Assembly: GCA_021792365.1 (NCBI GenBank)
Contig: JAJYUT010000009.1
Location: 162,817-226,816 of the forward strand
Length of the DNA: 64,000 nt
DNA from: Pseudomonadota bacterium
GTDB taxonomy: Bacteria > Pseudomonadota > Alphaproteobacteria > Dongiales > Dongiaceae
Reading direction: 5' to 3'
Below the pieces are notes generated by a model, which worked only from the letters and a program-made list of their open reading frames with translations, made no database searches and had not been told where the DNA came from. Shown here piece by piece: positions 35,469-43,714 of this stretch. Made by a program: the position numbers and the translations under genes. Within the stretch, counting starts at the first letter, position 1, and each line of letters opens with the position of its first letter.

Positions 35469-35873
35469 GTGTTCGTCTCCAAGTGACCGATGCAGCTACG
35501 CAAACAATCATGCGACCCCTGGCGTTGCCGCGCTGGGCGACGCTCGCTCATTTGGCATGGTTAAAGATGCGTTAAATCGACGGCTTCGCAGCATTCGACA
35601 AGCCCGCTTCCCGGTCTGCTCCCGTCGCAGCGCCGCAGCAGCGGCGCGTGTGCAGCGTCTTCAACGCCATCTTGTTTCATCCGTGATCTCGACGGCGGGC
35701 GCACGTTGCGCCGCAGCGAAATCCAGCAATGCGACAGGATCGCATCCGCAAGCGTTTCAATCCCAGCTTGCACGCGATCGAATGATTGTTCAGTCGATCG
35801 AATGATCGTCACTCCGCGACTGCTTGGCATTGCGCGGCGGGAGTGCTACGGCTATCGCCCGCGCCGGTTGTCC

Positions 35874-35902
35874 TTGACAATATGTTAGACTCTAAAATAA
35901 AA
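35874..35902 (+). promoter_or_regulatory. Promoter of the receiver gene
   Basis: TTGACA at 35874-35879 is followed after 17 bases by an AT-only -10 region (ATAAAA at 35897-35902). The palindrome at 35885-35895 sits between the two boxes, so a bound repressor would block polymerase. Confidence 0.6.
35885..35895. promoter_or_regulatory. Operator site A (TTAGACTCTAA)
   Basis: This is a perfect 11-bp palindrome with a central C, in front of the receiver gene. Related sites lie before the marR and chemoreceptor genes. The flanking bases AATATG on the left and AAATAAAAA on the right are also shared with site C. Confidence 0.65.
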
Positions 35903-35997
35903 AATCGAGGCGTCAATCCTAGATTGAGGGGGCGCGTTGGGCACATCCAAGATTCTGGGGCTTCACCCGCGAGGATTTCAGTTCGACTGCTCCAAAG

Positions 35998-36360
35998 GTG
36001 CCCGTGCACATCATACTGATTGAGGACGACTCAGCCGCGCGCGCCCGCTTTGCGGAGATGCTCATGGAGGCCGGCCACGATGTTGTCCCCGCCGACTGCG
36101 GCAGGGTGGGCCTCGCGAAGCTTCACCAGGGCAAGGCCGGCGCGCTGATCACCGAAGTGATGATGACCGGCATGGACGGGCTCGAGATCATCAAGAGCGC
36201 GCGCAGCCGCCATCCGAAGCTGTGGATCGTCGCGATCTCTGGCGAGGGAAAGCTGGTGCCGGCGAGCACCGCGCTGACTCTGGCCCGCGCCTTCGGCGCC
36301 GACCGCATCCTGTATCGGCCGTTCGGGAAATCGGAACTGCTGGCTGCCCTCAAACGATGA
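35998..36360 (+). CDS. Degenerate single-domain receiver protein
   Basis: This is a stand-alone receiver fold of 120 residues. The acidic pocket EDD (9-11) and S81 are kept. The phosphate-accepting position is Glu53 (ITEVMMTGMDG, codon GAA at 36154) instead of Asp, and the conserved Lys of the KPF motif is Arg107 (YRPFG). It probably cannot be phosphorylated normally and may be locked in an active-like state. The start is GTG 35998, or GTG 36004. It has its own promoter with operator site A and faces the marR gene. Confidence 0.85.
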   Translation: MPVHIILIEDDSAARARFAEMLMEAGHDVVPADCGRVGLAKLHQGKAGALITEVMMTGMDGLEIIKSARSRHPKLWIVAISGEGKLVPASTALTLARAFGADRILYRPFGKSELLAALKR

Positions 36361-36373
36361 TGGGTCGCGAAGC

Positions 36374-36811
36374 CTAGTCCTGCTCGTGCATGACCTGCAC
36401 GAGCAACTGCATGGTCTCGGCCAGGGTGGACAACCTGTCGTCCGGCAGGCTGAGGATGATGTCGGACAGCGTGACGATGGGATCGTCCTTCAGCATCCGG
36501 CGCCCCTTGGTCGTCAAGTCTATCGTCCGGCGGCGGCCATCGGACGCGGCCGTTTTCGCCACCATGCCCTTCCCCGCGAGGGAGCTGACGGTCTGCGACG
36601 CACTGCTTGGGGTTGTCAGGTGGAACCGCGCGAAGGCCCCGACCTGCCGCGCGCTTTCGTTGGCGGCCGCGAAATAGCGCAGCGCCGACCATTGGGCGGG
36701 GTTGAGGCCATGCGCGGATGAGCCGTTCAGCAGCGAGCGCGACAGCTGCTCTATCAGCTCTGCAATCGCACGTGCGGATTGTTCGCGACGCTGTTGTGCG
36801 GAAGCCCGCAT
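36374..36811 (-). CDS. MarR family transcriptional regulator
   Basis: The 145-residue protein has the MarR winged helix: LNPAQWSALRYFAAANESAR, then HLTTPSSASQTVSSLAGKGM as recognition helix, then the wing DGRRRTIDLTTKGRRML. MarR proteins are dimeric repressors that release DNA on binding small ligands. An 11-bp near-palindrome (site B) lies 30 bases before its start and recurs before the two neighbouring genes. It is therefore the best candidate for the repressor of this cluster, including itself. Confidence 0.9.
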   Translation of the reverse strand: MRASAQQRREQSARAIAELIEQLSRSLLNGSSAHGLNPAQWSALRYFAAANESARQVGAFARFHLTTPSSASQTVSSLAGKGMVAKTAASDGRRRTIDLTTKGRRMLKDDPIVTLSDIILSLPDDRLSTLAETMQLLVQVMHEQD

Positions 36812-36840
36812 ATTGCATCCTATGATTGTGCGGAAAACTA

Positions 36841-36851
36841 TTAGACTCTCA
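36841..36851. promoter_or_regulatory. Operator site B (TTAGACTCTCA)
   Basis: One mismatch from the perfect palindrome of site A. It overlaps the likely -10 region of the marR promoter, which reads leftward. Confidence 0.55.
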
Positions 36852-36993
36852 GCTTTCCAAAATGCAAGCCGTGTTTCCCGGGTTTCCGCCGGAACGGCGG
36901 ATTTCCCTGATTCGTGATCCGGTCGCCGGCCATCGCGTTGAAAGCAATGGCGCCGTCCGATTCGAAACGGCCTGATGCGATTAAGTTTTTATT

Positions 36994-37004
36994 TAAGAGT
37001 CTAA
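36994..37004. promoter_or_regulatory. Operator site C (TAAGAGTCTAA)
   Basis: Read on the minus strand this is TTAGACTCTTA, one mismatch from site A. It carries the same flanks as site A, AATATG before and AAATAAAAA after. It lies about 60 bases before the chemoreceptor gene, in inverted orientation relative to site A. Confidence 0.6.
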
Positions 37005-37063
37005 CATATTTTCACCCAGGATCGATACCAGTCAACGGCACCTGACGAATTGTGGAGCATTCA

Positions 37064-39076
37064 ATGTCACTCTGGACCAATCTCAAGATCGGCGTGCGTC
37101 TTGCCATCGGCATCGGCCTGGTATTGGCCCTGCTGCTGGCCATTGCCGCCTCCTCGTATATCGGCCTGTCGGGCGGCAACGCGAGCTTTGCCGAGTACCG
37201 CTCGCTCGCGCGGCAGACGGCCTCGGCGGGCTCCATCGGCCTTGACCTCATGACCGCCCGGTTGAACGTGAAGGATTTCCTGTTGACGGGTTCGGACCGG
37301 ACCATCGAGGCCGTCGACAAGGCGATCGGGGAAATGAGCGCGAACATCGCGGCGAACGACGAGCTCTTCGATACGCCGGAGAAGAAGGCGGTGATCGCCG
37401 ATGCGGCGCAGAAGGCGCAGGCCTACGCGGAGTCCTTCGGCAAGGTGACCGAGCTGCAGACGCAGCGCAACGGGTTCGTGGCCAGGCTGGACGAGGCGGG
37501 CCCGAAGATCGAGCACGCCTTGCTGTCGATCATGGACACCGCCAACCGCGACAACGATATCGCCGCGGCGTTCCTTGCCGGCAAGGCGATGCAGAGCGCC
37601 CTCCTCGCCCGGCTCGCCCGTTCGAGCTTCCTGCTCGACAACAAGCAGGAGCATGTCGATCGCTTGCACGCGCACATCGCCCAGTTCGAGCAGGAGATAA
37701 GCCGCATGCTGGGCGAGCTGCAGAACCTGGACCGCCGGAACCTGGCGACCGAGGCGCTGAAGCAGGCGAAGGCATATGTCGAGGCTTTCGATGGAGCGCA
37801 GGCCACCATCTTCGCCCGCAACGAGATCATCAACAACACCATGAACGTGCTCGGTGCGGACCTCGCGACCGCGCTGCAGGGGCTGACGGACCAGAACAAG
37901 GCGATGCAGGACGAGCTCGGCCCGCGCGCCTCGGCCGCCATGGAACGGAGCGAAATGATCGCCATGATTGCTTCGCTCGTCGCGGTCGTAGTCGGCGTTC
38001 TCGTCGGCTTCGTCGTCGCGCGGGGTATCACGAGGCCGGTGATCGCCATGACCCAGGCGATGGGCGTTCTTGCCGGCGGCGACACCTCCGTCCAGATCCC
38101 GGCGCAAGGCCAGAAGGACGAAATCGGTTCCATGGCCACCGCGGTGCAGGTGTTCAAGGACAACATGATCGAGACGGAGCGCCTGCGCGCCGAGCAGGAG
38201 GAGACCAAGCGGCGGGCCGAAGCCGAACGCAGGCAGGCGATGCTGGAACTGGCGAACCAGTTCGAATCGACCGTCGGCACCGTGGTCAGCGCCGTGACCG
38301 CGGCGGCGAGCGAACTGCAGGCCACCGCCGAGACTCTTTCGGCGACCGCCGAGGAAACCTCCCGCCAGTCGACGGCCGTCGCGGCCGCCTCCGAACAGAC
38401 CACGCAGAACATGCAGACGGTCGCGTCGGCGACGGAGGAGCTCTCCTCCTCGATCCGCGAGATCGGCAGCCAGGTATCGGAGTCGAACCGCATCGTCGGC
38501 ACCGCCGTGACCCAGGCCGCGGACACCAACGTCCAGGTCAAGGGCCTGTCCGAGGCGGCGCAGAAGATCGGCGAGGTGGTGACGCTGATCAACGAGATCG
38601 CCAGCCAGACCAACCTGCTGGCGCTCAACGCGACGATCGAGGCGGCGCGCGCGGGCGAGGCGGGCAAGGGCTTTGCCGTGGTCGCCTCGGAGGTGAAGAA
38701 CCTCGCGACCCAGACCGCCAAGGCCACGGAGGAGATCGCGGGACAGGTCAAGGCCATCCAGGACTCCACCGACTCCGCGGCGCGCGCCATCCAGACCATC
38801 ACCGACACCATCAACCGGGTGAACGAGATCTCCGCCGCCATCGCCTCGGCGGTGGAGGAGCAAGGCGCGGCCACGCAGGAGATCTCGCGCAACGTCCAGG
38901 AGGCCTCCGGCGGCACCGCCGAAGTGTCGACCAACATCACGGGCGTCACGCAGGCCTCGCAACAGACCAGCGCCGGCTCGACCCAGGTGCTGAGCGCGGC
39001 CTCGGAGCTGGCCGTCAACGGCGAGCGGCTGAAGAAGGAAGTCGACGGCTTCCTCCATATGGTCCGGGCCTCGTAG
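37064..39076 (+). CDS. Methyl-accepting chemotaxis protein
   Basis: The 670-residue receptor has a first membrane segment at about 15-38, a helical periplasmic sensor domain of about 260 residues and a second membrane segment ([20 protein letters not shown]). HAMP and the signalling domain with the CheA/CheW tip [20 protein letters not shown] follow. No CheR-binding pentapeptide ends the protein. The ATG at 37064 is preceded by GTGGAG, which favours it over GTG 37052. Operator site C lies in its promoter. The ligand is unknown. Confidence 0.93.
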   Translation: MSLWTNLKIGVRLAIGIGLVLALLLAIAASSYIGLSGGNASFAEYRSLARQTASAGSIGLDLMTARLNVKDFLLTGSDRTIEAVDKAIGEMSANIAANDELFDTPEKKAVIADAAQKAQAYAESFGKVTELQTQRNGFVARLDEAGPKIEHALLSIMDTANRDNDIAAAFLAGKAMQSALLARLARSSFLLDNKQEHVDRLHAHIAQFEQEISRMLGELQNLDRRNLATEALKQAKAYVEAFDGAQATIFARNEIINNTMNVLGADLATALQGLTDQNKAMQDELGPRASAAMERSEMIAMIASLVAVVVGVLVGFVVARGITRPVIAMTQAMGVLAGGDTSVQIPAQGQKDEIGSMATAVQVFKDNMIETERLRAEQEETKRRAEAERRQAMLELANQFESTVGTVVSAVTAAASELQATAETLSATAEETSRQSTAVAAASEQTTQNMQTVASATEELSSSIREIGSQVSESNRIVGTAVTQAADTNVQVKGLSEAAQKIGEVVTLINEIASQTNLLALNATIEAARAGEAGKGFAVVASEVKNLATQTAKATEEIAGQVKAIQDSTDSAARAIQTITDTINRVNEISAAIASAVEEQGAATQEISRNVQEASGGTAEVSTNITGVTQASQQTSAGSTQVLSAASELAVNGERLKKEVDGFLHMVRAS

Positions 39077-39092
39077 GACACAGGAGGGCAAC

Positions 39093-39479
39093 ATGCAACA
39101 GGCGGCTCGAATGATGATGCAAGCGGGAATCGTGTGCTGGCTGGCCGAGCCGCGGATCGAGCGGGTCTTCCGCCAGGTCCGCAGCGATCTGGGGAAGCTG
39201 CGGCGGCGCCAGCTCTCCTTCCTCGCATCGCTCGGCAAGCCGGGCCGGAATGCGGATCTGGACCCGTTCGTCTACCTGCTCGGCATCTTGCGGACGGATT
39301 ACGATCTCCAGATCCGCGCCCTCGAGGAGCGCGACGGCGACGAGGCGCCCGAGCCGACCGTGCTTGCCCGTGCCCGCGCGATTTCGCGCGACGTCGACGA
39401 GATCATCGACCTGCTGGTCTGGTTCGGCGGCAAGACGTCCACCGGGCCGGAAATCGGCGCGCAGCCTGCCGGAGCCTAG
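39093..39479 (+). CDS. Hypothetical helical protein downstream of the chemoreceptor
   Basis: This 128-residue protein starts 16 bases after the chemoreceptor stop, with GGAGGG before the ATG, so it is almost certainly co-transcribed. The sequence is mainly helical and charged (IERVFRQVRSDLGKLRRRQL, and later ISRDVDEIIDLLVWFGGK). No membrane segment or known domain is visible. A partner role for the receptor is possible because of the tight spacing, but not shown. Confidence 0.65.
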   Translation: MQQAARMMMQAGIVCWLAEPRIERVFRQVRSDLGKLRRRQLSFLASLGKPGRNADLDPFVYLLGILRTDYDLQIRALEERDGDEAPEPTVLARARAISRDVDEIIDLLVWFGGKTSTGPEIGAQPAGA

Positions 39480-39626
39480 TCACCCACTCGCGAAGCAAGC
39501 GCCGTTCCTCCTCCCCCGATGGGGAGGCTGAGCCGAGGGAAGCGAACGATGTGACCATCCCCGCATCGAAGCGCCCGCTTCCTCCGGCTCACCTCCCCGC
39601 CCAGGGCGGTGGCGCTGCCAAGCGAA

Positions 39627-39668
39627 CGCCCCTTCCCCCTCTCTAGCTCCCCGCAAGGGGGAAGGGGC
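39627..39668. repeat. Palindromic intergenic repeat (CCCCTTCCCC type)
   Basis: CCCCTTCCCCCT and AGGGGGAAGGGG form an imperfect hairpin around CTAGCTCCCCGC. Related elements lie at 58776-58800 and 58952-58992. Confidence 0.6.
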
Positions 39669-39698
39669 TCTACTTCCGCCGCGATGCGTTCCGCCGCG

Positions 39699-40733
39699 TC
39701 ATCCGATCTGCTCCCCGTCCCAGTAGCCCCGCCGCGCCGCCATGTCGAAGACGCAGTCGCGCGTGCGCAGGGCGTTGACCGCCATCTTGTTGGAATCGGG
39801 ATAGATGCAGACGTCGTTCGGGTTGCGCGTGCCGATCATCAGGTAGCTGCAGGGGCCGGCCCCGCTGTTGAGGAAGGAATGGCCGATTCTCTGCCCGGCC
39901 GGGAAGCAGACATAATCGCCCGGCTTCATCACGTGACGCTCTTCGCCGAGCAGCAGCGTCACCTCCCCGTCGAGGATCAGCGCGTGCTCCTCCTCCAGCA
40001 TGTGATAGTGCCGCGGCGCCAGGCGCATGCCCGGCGCCGGCGATTCGATCAGCATGCCGACGCGATAGATGTCGCCGATTGCCGCGCCGGTGAGATGTTT
40101 GGAGCGGCCGCCGAAAGTCGTCCCTTCGCCCGGGCCCTCCTCGTTCCAGTCCACGTCCGCGGATGCGATCGGCGGCCTCGGCGTCACCCGCGCCTCCGAC
40201 GCGGCGCCCGCGTTATCGGGTGGCGGCGCCTGCCCCGGCGCTAGCCCCGTCTCCTCTCCGTCCCAATAGCCGCGCCGCGCGGCGAGATCGAGGATTGTGC
40301 GCCCCAGCGCGCGCACCAGCACCTTGTTGCTGTCGGTATAGACCGCCACCTCGTTCGGATTGCGCTCGCCCACGATCACGTAGCGGCAGGGCGCGCCGCT
40401 GTCGTTGATGAGGCAATGGCCCGCCTTCTGCCCGGCCGGGAAGCAGGCGTAGTCGCCCGCCTTCATCGCGTGGCGTTCCGCGCCGAGCCGCAAGGTGAGC
40501 GTGCCGTCGAGGATATAGACATGCTCCTCCTCGAAGATGTGGTAATGCGCCGGCGCGCTCTGCCGGCCCGGCGCCAGCTCCTCGATCGCGACGCCCACCT
40601 GATACGCCTCGCCCACCGCCGCGAGGCTGAGGTGCTTGTAGCGCACCGCGAAGCGCGGCACGTCCGACCATTCGGTCCACGGCACGTCCTGCGTGGCGAT
40701 GGGCTTCACGGGCATGGTCGCGTGTTCGGGCAT
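39699..40733 (-). CDS. Bicupin protein with an internal duplication
   Basis: The 344-residue protein consists of two similar cupin units of about 140 residues. Each has HYH followed by EEEH (AHYHIFEEEHVYILDG and RHYHMLEEEHALILDG) as metal ligands, the block GDYxCFPAGQ, and the ending RRGYWDGE. The enzyme activity is unknown; mononuclear metal chemistry is likely. I start at the ATG at 40733, with GGAGG eight bases upstream. The frame is open further upstream, but the extra residues look non-coding. Confidence 0.85.
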   Translation of the reverse strand: MPEHATMPVKPIATQDVPWTEWSDVPRFAVRYKHLSLAAVGEAYQVGVAIEELAPGRQSAPAHYHIFEEEHVYILDGTLTLRLGAERHAMKAGDYACFPAGQKAGHCLINDSGAPCRYVIVGERNPNEVAVYTDSNKVLVRALGRTILDLAARRGYWDGEETGLAPGQAPPPDNAGAASEARVTPRPPIASADVDWNEEGPGEGTTFGGRSKHLTGAAIGDIYRVGMLIESPAPGMRLAPRHYHMLEEEHALILDGEVTLLLGEERHVMKPGDYVCFPAGQRIGHSFLNSGAGPCSYLMIGTRNPNDVCIYPDSNKMAVNALRTRDCVFDMAARRGYWDGEQIG

Positions 40734-41051
40734 GACCTGGACCTCCGTTGCAAAAACAGGGCATCGCATATGGCGCGACCGTGCCAGCCTGCACGGCGAA
40801 CACCTTCCCCACAGGGGCTGGCCCTCGATATAGCACGCGCGGTTTCGCCAACGCACGCCGAGCCCCTTCGCCTCATGCAGGGAAGAAGCATTCAGCTTCA
40901 AAGGCAATGCCCACCCTCACCATGCTCCCGCCAGCCTGGTCCAGGGACTGGCAGCATTCAACGGATACCGCATTGTCGCGCTGGCGCGCCTTCGGTAGGC
41001 TCGGGTGCATCCGCCGTCTTCCGATCCGTCATTCCCTGCCATGGTCACGCC
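40734..41051. other. Gene-free stretch between divergent genes
   Basis: It should hold the promoters of the bicupin gene (leftward) and the acyl-CoA ligase gene (rightward). I see no clear consensus boxes, repeats or RNA. Confidence 0.4.
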
Positions 41052-42656
41052 ATGTGCGCGCTGCAACGACCGGCCCTGCCCCTGCAGGCGTTTCCCAGGC
41101 GAACTTTGCCCGACCTGCTTGACCGCGCGCGCGTGTTCGGGCTCGACCGGCCGATCCTCGTCACCACGCCCGGGGAAACCGAGGGGCAAGAGATCCTGCG
41201 CTATGGCGCGTTCCTGGAGCGAGTCGCCGGCGCCGCGCTGGCGCTTGGGACGCGTTTCGCACCGGGCAGCCGGATCGCCTGCATGCTCGGCAACAGCGCC
41301 GACTACTTCATCCTGCGATACGCCCTCTCCTGCGCGGGCCTGGTCGAGGTGGCGATCAATGGCGCCCACCGGGATGTCGTGCTGCGCCGGATGCTCGCCA
41401 CCACCCGGCCCACCGCGATCGTCGTTGCCGATTCCTTCCGCGATCATCTGCTGGGATGCGGCTACGATCTCGCCGGCACGGCGCTGATCGGCGAGGCGGC
41501 CCTGGCGGACATCACCGGCGCCAGCGCGCCCTGGGAAAGCCGGCCCACGCCCGTGATCGGTCCCGAGGATGCTTGCCGCATCCTGTTCACCTCCGGCACC
41601 TCCGGCTGGTCCAAGGCGGTGGAGCTGTCGCACGGCTACGAGGTCTTCACGGGGCAGCGCCACGTGGATATGCTGGAGATCGGCGCGGATGATCGCTGGC
41701 TCTACGTCACGCCGCTGTTCCATATCGACGCGATCTACATCTTCTCCATCCTGCTGCATACCGGCGGCGCCTTCGTCCTCGCGCCGCGCTTCTCGGCCTC
41801 GCGCTTCTGGTCCGATGTCCTCGGCTCCGGCGCCACCTGCCTCTGCTATGTCGGCGCGATCCTGCCGATCCTGCTCAAGGGCGCCGACAGCCCGGCGGCG
41901 CACACGCTGCGGCTGGCGATCGGCGGCGGCTCGACCCGCGCGCAACTGGAGGCGTTCGAGCGCCGCTTCGGCGTCACGGTGCTCGAGGCCTTCGCGATGA
42001 CCGAATGCATCGCCTGCACCTTCAGCACCGTCGCGGACCGCCGGCCGGGTTCCGTCGGGCGCCCCGTTCCGGGCTATCAAGTCGCGATCCTGGATGCGGA
42101 CGGCCGGCCCTGCGCGCCCGGTGTGGCGGGCGAGATCGCGATCCGGACCGAGGAGCCATGCGGCTTGTTCACCGGCTATTTCGGCGATCCGGCGGCGACC
42201 GCCGAGGCCATGCGCCACGGCTGGTTCCACACCGGCGATCTCGGGAGCCGCGATTCCGACGGCTATTTCTATTATCTCGGCCGCATCAAGGATGCGATCC
42301 GGGTGCGGGGCGAGAACGTCTCGGCGATCGAGCTGGAAGCGATCGCCGACCAGCACCCCGACGTGGCGGCGAGCGCCGCAATCCCGGTGCCCGCGGATCT
42401 CGGCGAGGACGACATCCTGCTCTATGTGGAGCCGAAGCCCGGCCGGTCACTGGACCCTGAGGCCCTGTTCGGCCACATCGCGGCGCGCGCGCCGCGCTTC
42501 ATGGTGCCGCGCTATCTGCGAGTCATGCCCCGCCTGCCGCGCACCGCCACCGAGAAGGTGCAGAAATCCGCGCTCCCGCGCGCCGTGGATCCGGATTGCG
42601 TCACGCGCGACGCCGCTCCACGCGAGGCCGCTACGGGATCGACCACAGCGCCTTGA
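41052..42656 (+). CDS. AMP-forming acyl-CoA ligase (carnitine/crotonobetaine-CoA ligase-like)
   Basis: The 534-residue enzyme would activate a carboxylic acid with ATP and join it to CoA. It has the P-loop-like FTSGTSGWSKAVELSH, the A5 motif AFAMTECIA, GWFHTGDLGSRDSDGYFYYL with the hinge Asp, GRIKDAIRVRGENVS, and the catalytic lysine in TATEKVQKSAL. These features group it with CaiC-like ligases, but the substrate is uncertain. ATG 41052 is the first start that keeps a normal N-terminus. The 3' end overlaps the convergent gene by 26 bases. Confidence 0.87.
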   Translation: MCALQRPALPLQAFPRRTLPDLLDRARVFGLDRPILVTTPGETEGQEILRYGAFLERVAGAALALGTRFAPGSRIACMLGNSADYFILRYALSCAGLVEVAINGAHRDVVLRRMLATTRPTAIVVADSFRDHLLGCGYDLAGTALIGEAALADITGASAPWESRPTPVIGPEDACRILFTSGTSGWSKAVELSHGYEVFTGQRHVDMLEIGADDRWLYVTPLFHIDAIYIFSILLHTGGAFVLAPRFSASRFWSDVLGSGATCLCYVGAILPILLKGADSPAAHTLRLAIGGGSTRAQLEAFERRFGVTVLEAFAMTECIACTFSTVADRRPGSVGRPVPGYQVAILDADGRPCAPGVAGEIAIRTEEPCGLFTGYFGDPAATAEAMRHGWFHTGDLGSRDSDGYFYYLGRIKDAIRVRGENVSAIELEAIADQHPDVAASAAIPVPADLGEDDILLYVEPKPGRSLDPEALFGHIAARAPRFMVPRYLRVMPRLPRTATEKVQKSALPRAVDPDCVTRDAAPREAATGSTTAP

Positions 42657-43551
42657 CAGTGTCCTGCCACCAGTCCGTGTCGGTCTTACTGTCGAGCGGC
42701 AGGGACATGCCGGCCACGGCTGGCGACCAGTGGTGGAAGGCGCCGTGGAAGCCCTGGATCGCGCGCGCCGCCGCGCCGCGGCTCTGCGCGGCCAGACGTG
42801 TGAACAGGGCGTGGTCGGCGGGGTCCTTGGTAGATGCCGCCTTCTGGTCGAACAGCTCCGCCTTGCGCCAATGCACGGCGGCGAGGACAAGCTGGACCTC
42901 CGACTGGTAGAAATCGTCCCCGATTTGCATGCGGGTCGCCTTCAGTTCGTCCAGCGCCAAATTGAGGAAGGTCTCGCGATCCGCCGTGGCGCGCCCCGCC
43001 TTGAGGAACAGGAAGATCCCGCGCGACCAGTTGTGCCAGTCCGGCATCCGCGCCTTGCGGAACAGCGTCTCCGCGCGGTCGAAATCCCCCGCCTGCATCA
43101 TGGCGGTGGCGGCGTCGACGAACAGGCTGGGGTGGCGTTCGTCGCGGTTGAGCTTGATCGCCTCCTCGAAAGCCGCGACCGAATCCTTGAACTCGCCGCG
43201 GATGAGATGGACGTCGGCCAGCGCCCAGTGCAGATCGTGGTCCGTCTCGTCCTGCTTGACTGCCATCTGCGCCAGGCGCAGCGCCTCGTCGAGCCGCGCC
43301 TGCGCGCTCATCTTCGCTTCCGACGCCTTCGGCGGCAGCGACCATTCCTCGTGCACGCTGAGCGCCAGGACATAGGCTTTCCACCCGATCGCGCGCGCGA
43401 AGGGCGGCTTCTTCTTCGCCAGCGCGCTCAGCGCTTCGTAGCCTTCCTCGAAGACGGCCTGCGCCGTCTTTCCGTGGCGCGCGCTCGGCGGAAAGCAGGC
43501 CACCGCGCTTGCGAACAGGTCGAAATCGGCTTTGCTCGTCGTACCGCGCAT
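42631..43551 (-). CDS. TPR-repeat protein of unknown function
   Basis: The 306-residue protein contains tetratricopeptide-like helix pairs, for example DHDLHWALADVHLIRGEFKD, SLFVDAATAMMQAGDFDRAE and QLVLAAVHWRKAELFDQ. It probably binds other proteins. It has no signal peptide or enzyme domain. The ATG at 43551 is preceded by GGAGGGG at a good distance, so an upstream in-frame ATG at 43623 is unlikely. The next gene upstream on this strand is a cyclase-TPR protein. Confidence 0.7.
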   Translation of the reverse strand: MRGTTSKADFDLFASAVACFPPSARHGKTAQAVFEEGYEALSALAKKKPPFARAIGWKAYVLALSVHEEWSLPPKASEAKMSAQARLDEALRLAQMAVKQDETDHDLHWALADVHLIRGEFKDSVAAFEEAIKLNRDERHPSLFVDAATAMMQAGDFDRAETLFRKARMPDWHNWSRGIFLFLKAGRATADRETFLNLALDELKATRMQIGDDFYQSEVQLVLAAVHWRKAELFDQKAASTKDPADHALFTRLAAQSRGAAARAIQGFHGAFHHWSPAVAGMSLPLDSKTDTDWWQDTVKALWSIP

Positions 43552-43714
43552 GGCATCCCCTCCATCCATGCTGCCCGTACCGGAGGAGACCGCTTCCCCG
43601 TCGTCCCTCGGCACGGCAGGCAAAATGCCGCAATGTCAGGATGTGACCCCCAGCATAGGACTCGCCCGGCCGCCCGTAAAGCGATCCCACGACGCCTGCG
43701 CTTGGGCCCGCCGC

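Larger units (their letters stand above)
35469..35997. other. Long gene-free stretch before the receiver gene
   Basis: The last 130 bases hold a promoter with an embedded palindrome (35874-35902). A direct repeat GATCGAATGAT occurs near 35777 and 35798. No gene is supported in the rest. Confidence 0.5.

Noticed and set aside
36891..36916. Second EcfG-like promoter before the chemoreceptor (GGAAC-N17-CGTG)
   Set aside because: The -10 part differs from CGTT and the distance to the gene is long; the palindromic operator is the better signal there.
37067..39238. Long minus-strand frames opposite the chemoreceptor
   Set aside because: They are shadows caused by strong third-position GC bias; the plus strand carries the signalling-tip motif.
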